Part shown: positions 60,418 through 64,000 of the stretch, piece by piece | How positions within the stretch are numbered: position 1 is the stretch's first letter | How the letters are laid out: every line of letters starts with the position of its first letter | Origin: Armatimonadetes bacterium UBA1398 | GTDB lineage: Bacteria > Armatimonadota > Zipacnadia > UBA1398 | Assembly (NCBI GenBank): GCA_002305165.1 | Contig: DBQI01000065.1 | Span: forward strand, 265,997 to 329,996 | Length of the DNA stretch: 64,000 nt | Reading direction: 5' to 3' | The notes under the pieces: model-generated | Database searches by the model: none | What the model was told of the DNA's origin: nothing | Seen by the model: the letters and a program-made list of their open reading frames with translations, nothing else | Position numbers and translations under genes: made by a program

Positions 60418-61815
60418 ATGAAGCCTAGGATCGGTTACATCGGTCTTACACTGGAGCTCTACCGGGAGTGCATGCCCGACCTGATCGAGGACCTCGATAG
60501 CTTCTCGAGGGAGATTGCCGCGCGCCTGGGGGACTTCGGGGAGGTGTTTCCGGCCCACGCTCTCTCTCGCCGCACTGATGTCGAAGGGGCACTGGCCGAG
60601 TTCGCTGCCGAGGACGTCGACGTGATCGTCATCGTTCTGCTCTCCTACTCGCCAAGCCTCATCGCTCTGCCGGGGCTCCTTAGGACTGCCGCGCCCCTGC
60701 TTGTCTGGAACACACAGCGCATCCACGCGATCACCGCGGATTTCTGCTCCCAGGACGTGTCGAGCAACCATGGAATGCATGGGGTGCAGGACCTCTGCAG
60801 CGTTCTGAGGCGTCATGGCCGGGCCTACCATGTCGTGACGGGACACTACCGCTCATCCGAGGCGCTTGCCCAGGTGGAGGCCGTCATCAGCGGAGTAGCC
60901 GCCGCGCGCAGCCTGGATGGCGGCCGCATCGGCATCCTGGGGCACACCTTCGACGGGATGGGCGACCTAGGCGTTGAGCCCAGCGAGCTGCTGGCGCGCA
61001 CGGGTGTGGAGGTGCGGCATCTCTCGTCCGCGGTGCTGGCTGATCACATCGCCAACGTGTCCGAAGGCCGAGTCACCCAGGCGCTGGAGCGGGATCGGCA
61101 CGACTTCATCATCGATCCGACGGTGACCGAGGAAGACCACCGCCGGTCGCTCCGAGTGGAGCTGGGCCTGCGCGCGATGGCCGACGAGGAGGAGCTCTCG
61201 GCCGTCTGCCCCCTCTTCACCGCCGCAGTAGACCACCCAGGCATCGAGACGTTGCCCTTCCTGGCTATCTCGAAGATGCTCGCCGACGGCTACGGCTATG
61301 GCGGGGAGGGCGATCCCACCTCGGCCGTTGCAGTCATGCTCATGCGTGCCCTCACCGATGACACCAACTTCACCGAGATGTTCACCATCGACTTCGCGGG
61401 CGACGCCATCTTCATGAACCACATGGCCGAGACCAACTACCGACTCGCCCACCCTGACATAGCGCCGCGCCTCATCCTGAACGACTCTGCCTTCCTGCCC
61501 GGTAAGCCGTCGGTGTGCGTGTTCTCGGTGCAGCGACCGGGCGAAGTGACCTTCCTGAACCTGGTGACCGGCCCCGGCGGGAAGCTCAGGATGATCGGCT
61601 TCAGGGGTGAGGTCGAGGACTGGGGCCCTGCGTCTGACGTGCGCTCGCCGCACTTCAAGATGAAGCCGCTCTACCCGGGCGGCGTCTGTGAGTTCCTAAC
61701 TCGCTATAGCAACGAAGGGGGCTCGCACCACCTGGCGGTCGGCTACGGCGATCATCTGGGGGCTCTCAAGGTGGCAGCGCAGACGATGGGCATCGAGTGG
61801 GTAGAGATCTGCTGA
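60418..61815 (+). CDS. araA: L-arabinose isomerase-like protein (AraA/FucI family)
   Basis: A 465-residue aldose-ketose isomerase. The metal ligands of AraA can be matched: Glu297 in GYGGEGDP, Glu320 in TNFTEMFTID, His335 in FMNHMAE and His437/438 in GSHHLAVGYGDH, close to the E. coli 306/333/350/450 spacing. VLLSYSPSLIALP and LVWNTQRIHAI belong to the first domain. It should turn L-arabinose, or a similar aldose, into a ketose for the nearby kinase. ATG 60418 with AAGGAG ten bases upstream is preferred over GTG 60388. The call is to family level; FucI-like substrates are possible. Confidence 0.75.
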   Translation: MKPRIGYIGLTLELYRECMPDLIEDLDSFSREIAARLGDFGEVFPAHALSRRTDVEGALAEFAAEDVDVIVIVLLSYSPSLIALPGLLRTAAPLLVWNTQRIHAITADFCSQDVSSNHGMHGVQDLCSVLRRHGRAYHVVTGHYRSSEALAQVEAVISGVAAARSLDGGRIGILGHTFDGMGDLGVEPSELLARTGVEVRHLSSAVLADHIANVSEGRVTQALERDRHDFIIDPTVTEEDHRRSLRVELGLRAMADEEELSAVCPLFTAAVDHPGIETLPFLAISKMLADGYGYGGEGDPTSAVAVMLMRALTDDTNFTEMFTIDFAGDAIFMNHMAETNYRLAHPDIAPRLILNDSAFLPGKPSVCVFSVQRPGEVTFLNLVTGPGGKLRMIGFRGEVEDWGPASDVRSPHFKMKPLYPGGVCEFLTRYSNEGGSHHLAVGYGDHLGALKVAAQTMGIEWVEIC

Positions 61816-61830
61816 GGCCAGGGTGATGCA

Positions 61831-62898
61831 ATGGACCGTCGACGCTTCCTGCAACTCGGAGTTACGGCAGCGGGGGCAGCATTGGCTGCGCCGTGCGCGA
61901 GGGGACAAGAGACCGTGGATGCCGTGAAGCTGCCTCGGTGGCGGGGCTTCAACCTGTTGGAGAAGTTCACGGATCAGCCGAACTCGGCCTTCGTGGAGTG
62001 GGACTTCGACCGCATCGCCGAGTGGGGTTTCGACTTCGTGCGGCTCCCCATGTCCTACCGGTGCTGGTCGGAGCCGGATCCAGCCCGGTGGCTCGAGATG
62101 GACCCGGCCATCCTGGGGCAGGTCGATGATGCCATCGAGATGGGGCGCCAGCGAGGCATACACGTCAACCTGAACCTGCATCGCGCCCCTGGCTACTGCG
62201 TGAACCCGCCCGCCGAGCCGCTGGACATCTGGGCGGACGATCAGGCGCTCGAGGCCGCCGCCGCCCACTGGGCCCACTTCGCCCAACGCTACCGTGGCGT
62301 ACCGAGCGAGGAGCTCAGCTTCGACCTACTGAACGAGCCGGGTGCTATCCCCAAGGATCAGTATCTGAAGGTGCACCGACGGCTCATTGAGGCCATCCGC
62401 GAGGAGGATCCGGACCGTTTGATCATCGCCGATGGCCTGAACTGGGGCCGCGTGCCGGTTTTCGAACTGGCGGGCGCTGGGGTCGGGCAGAGCACGCGTG
62501 GCTATGACCCTATGCGCATCAGCCACCACCGTGCGAGCTGGGTAGGAGGGTCCGACCAGTGGCCTGAACCCACCTGGCCGCTTTCCGAGGGCGATGGAAT
62601 CTGGGACAAGGAGCGTCTGCGCGAGGAGTACATCCTCCCGTGGCAGGAGCTCGAGGCTATGGGCTGCGGCGTGCATGTTGGCGAGTGGGGCTGCTTCAAC
62701 CAGACCCCTCACGCGGTGGCCCTTGCATGGATGGAGGACTGGCTGCAGCTCTGGCAAGAGGCCGGTTGGGGTTGGGCGCTCTGGAACTTCCGCGGCTCCT
62801 TCGGCATCCTCGACAGCGCTCGCCCGGACGTTGATTACGAGGCCCTCGGAGACCACCGACTCGACCGCGCGATGCTCGAGCTGCTGCGGCGCTACTGA
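61831..62898 (+). CDS. GH5 family glycoside hydrolase with Tat-type signal
   Basis: A 355-residue protein. DRRRFLQLGVTAAGAALAAP is a Tat-like leader. RGFNLLEKF, DFVRLPMSYRCW, NLHRAPGYCVN, acid/base Glu in SFDLLNEPGA, and nucleophile Glu in GVHVGEWGCFNQ follow the GH5 order; ALWNFRGSFGILDS closes the barrel. GH5 enzymes hydrolyse beta-glucans, mannans or similar. It ends the plus-strand run and overlaps the CDF gene by 7 bases at the stops. Confidence 0.85.
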   Translation: MDRRRFLQLGVTAAGAALAAPCARGQETVDAVKLPRWRGFNLLEKFTDQPNSAFVEWDFDRIAEWGFDFVRLPMSYRCWSEPDPARWLEMDPAILGQVDDAIEMGRQRGIHVNLNLHRAPGYCVNPPAEPLDIWADDQALEAAAAHWAHFAQRYRGVPSEELSFDLLNEPGAIPKDQYLKVHRRLIEAIREEDPDRLIIADGLNWGRVPVFELAGAGVGQSTRGYDPMRISHHRASWVGGSDQWPEPTWPLSEGDGIWDKERLREEYILPWQELEAMGCGVHVGEWGCFNQTPHAVALAWMEDWLQLWQEAGWGWALWNFRGSFGILDSARPDVDYEALGDHRLDRAMLELLRRY

Positions 62899-63875
62899 CC
62901 CAGCGGCGTCTGGGTGCCCTGATCGGCGCGGCGGGCGGCGCGTTGCTCATCGGTGAGGACGCAGCCGGCCACACAGTGCGGAGGGCACTTCAGTTCGCAG
63001 GGCTCCACATGGATGGTGATTGTTGACTTAGGGTAGTGCTCTTGGATCCACTCCGTGAGCCGTTCTGTGATCCTATGTGACTCCAGCACGGTCATCTCCG
63101 CCTCCACCATCAGGTGGAACTCGATGAACCGTAGATCCCCCGCCTTCCGCGTGCGGAGATGGTGGAAGCCCAGGACCTGATGCTGGCTGCGGATGTGCCG
63201 CTTGATCAGCTCTTCTTCATCTGCGGGTAGGCTGGTGTCGACCAGATCCCGCGATGACTGCCCGGTCAGATCGTAGGCGGCCTTCAAGATCATCAGGGCG
63301 ACCACGATGGCGATCACCGGGTCGACCCAGGTGAGGTCTAGGTTGGGGGCAAGCCACCCGCCGACACTGATGGCGAGCATCCCCAGGGCGACCCCCAGGG
63401 AGGTCCATACGTCCGTCCGAAGGTGCCACCCGTCGGCGATGAGCGCCAGGGAATCGGTATCGCGGCCCACGCGGAAGAGGTGGGATGAGACCGCAGCGTT
63501 GGCCAGGGCTGATACTCCCATGACGGCTACACCCCAGTGCACCATTTGCAGCGGCTCTGGCGCCAGCAGCTTGTGGATCGCCTCGTAGATGATCCAGCCA
63601 CCCGCGACGAAGATCAGCAGGGCTTCGATGGTCCCCGAGATGCTCTCGACCTTGCCGTGCCCGAAGGGGTGACGCTCGTCCGGCGGCTTGCTCGAGGCCC
63701 GCACCGCCATTACGGCGATGAACGAGGCGAGCAGGTCCACACCGGAGTGGATGGCCTCGGAGAGGATAGAGACGCTGCCGACCAGGAGCCCAGCGGCAAT
63801 CTTGAGCACAACGAGGGTTGTATTGGACGCCACCGACAGCCATGCCGCACGGCTCTTGCGTCGCTGGTCTGTCAT
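62892..63875 (-). CDS. Cation diffusion facilitator family metal transporter with a Cys-rich C-terminal tail
   Basis: A 327-residue efflux transporter for zinc, iron or manganese. Helix II holds SEAIHSGVDLLASF and helix V SLALIADGWHLRTDVWTS with the metal His and Asp pairs; RHPFGHGKVESISG lies between. The cytoplasmic domain has HHLRTRKAGDLRFIEFHLMV. After it comes a tail with CELKCPPHCVAGC, a regular C-x3-C-x3-C-x3-C pattern that could bind metal. ATG 63875 has GGGGG about 9 bases upstream; ATG 63890 is possible. The last 125 bases of the window hold no gene that I can support. Confidence 0.85.
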   Translation of the reverse strand: MTDQRRKSRAAWLSVASNTTLVVLKIAAGLLVGSVSILSEAIHSGVDLLASFIAVMAVRASSKPPDERHPFGHGKVESISGTIEALLIFVAGGWIIYEAIHKLLAPEPLQMVHWGVAVMGVSALANAAVSSHLFRVGRDTDSLALIADGWHLRTDVWTSLGVALGMLAISVGGWLAPNLDLTWVDPVIAIVVALMILKAAYDLTGQSSRDLVDTSLPADEEELIKRHIRSQHQVLGFHHLRTRKAGDLRFIEFHLMVEAEMTVLESHRITERLTEWIQEHYPKSTITIHVEPCELKCPPHCVAGCVLTDEQRAARRADQGTQTPLGQ

Positions 63876-64000
63876 CGAGCGTGCCCCCATGGGAATAGCG
63901 GTCCGCGTGACAGTGTACGCTGGCTGGTGAAGGCGGTCAAAGAGTCGAAACACACTACGGTGTGGCCACTTCCTGGGGCAGGGTCTTTTCATTTTCGTTG

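Noticed and set aside
1..64000. Search for tRNA, rRNA, CRISPR, IS elements, phage and defence genes
   Set aside because: No tRNA-like T-loops in the spacers, no direct-repeat arrays, and no transposase, integrase or nuclease gene was found by reading.

Overview
The window is a dense, GC-rich bacterial chromosome segment with about 55 protein genes, short spacers and many ATGA/GTGA stop-start overlaps. I see no tRNA or rRNA gene, CRISPR array, insertion sequence or phage gene. The lineage is most likely a diderm, LPS-making member of Armatimonadota or a near relative. The evidence is an lpxC-fabZ-lpxA-lpxB operon, a short-form FtsY, a class I ketol-acid reductoisomerase, and a prepilin whose N-terminus (FTLIELLVVIAIIAILAAIL, then FPVFAKAREKARQTSC) matches the pseudopilins abundant in that phylum. 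This is a family-resemblance argument, not a phylogeny.

Layout. 1-2039 (minus strand): truncated thiL, a TIM-barrel sugar isomerase, a pseudopilin and a tiny lipoprotein. 2265-15934 (plus): cysS, two tandem paralogous secreted proteins, a HAD phosphatase, a YHS-like lipoprotein, an orphan ABC ATPase, a RodA-type SEDS protein, two coupled unknown genes, ftsY, a Lon N-terminal-domain protein, a fuculokinase-like kinase and a bacterioferritin. 16068-23806: amidohydrolase, GH127, two Gfo/Idh/MocA oxidoreductases, GH4 and a membrane-anchored unknown. 23957-27237: lipid A operon. 27307-33811: isomerase, hydroxyacid dehydrogenase, SDR, cutA, GH51 arabinofuranosidase, the remnant of another secreted glycosidase-like gene, and yjbQ. 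34011-38890: ilvC, leuA, leuC, leuD and a frameshifted glnB (P-II). 38932-45910: dnaB, a small membrane protein and purD-purE-purF-purM-purN. 45950-62898: a sugar and glycan accessory region. 62892-63875 (minus): a CDF metal transporter.

How the genes work together. Two themes stand out beside housekeeping genes. The first is amino-acid and purine synthesis in compact operons; leuB and purK are not in the window. The second is use of plant-type glycans rich in arabinose: GH127 and GH51 arabinofuranosidase-type enzymes, a GH5, a GH4, CBM9-like and malectin-like secreted proteins, and a pentose module of FGGY kinase, amidohydrolase and AraA-like isomerase (57861-61815). Around 46-57 kb sit two paralogous Gfo/Idh/MocA proteins that lack the usual EKP lysine motif, a 1046-residue secreted multidomain protein, a protein made of three laminin-G-like repeats, and an apparent thymidylate-synthase-fold protein. 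This is the part most likely to hold an undescribed catabolic pathway.

Oddities worth checking: the P-II gene needs a +1 shift to give a normal 112-residue protein; the remnant at 33073-33340 keeps the start and end of a secreted protein but has lost its middle; the amidohydrolase at 59354 has no ATG, GTG or TTG ahead of its metal motif and may start at CTG; and intergenic hairpins with 9-11 bp GC-rich stems but no U tract recur.
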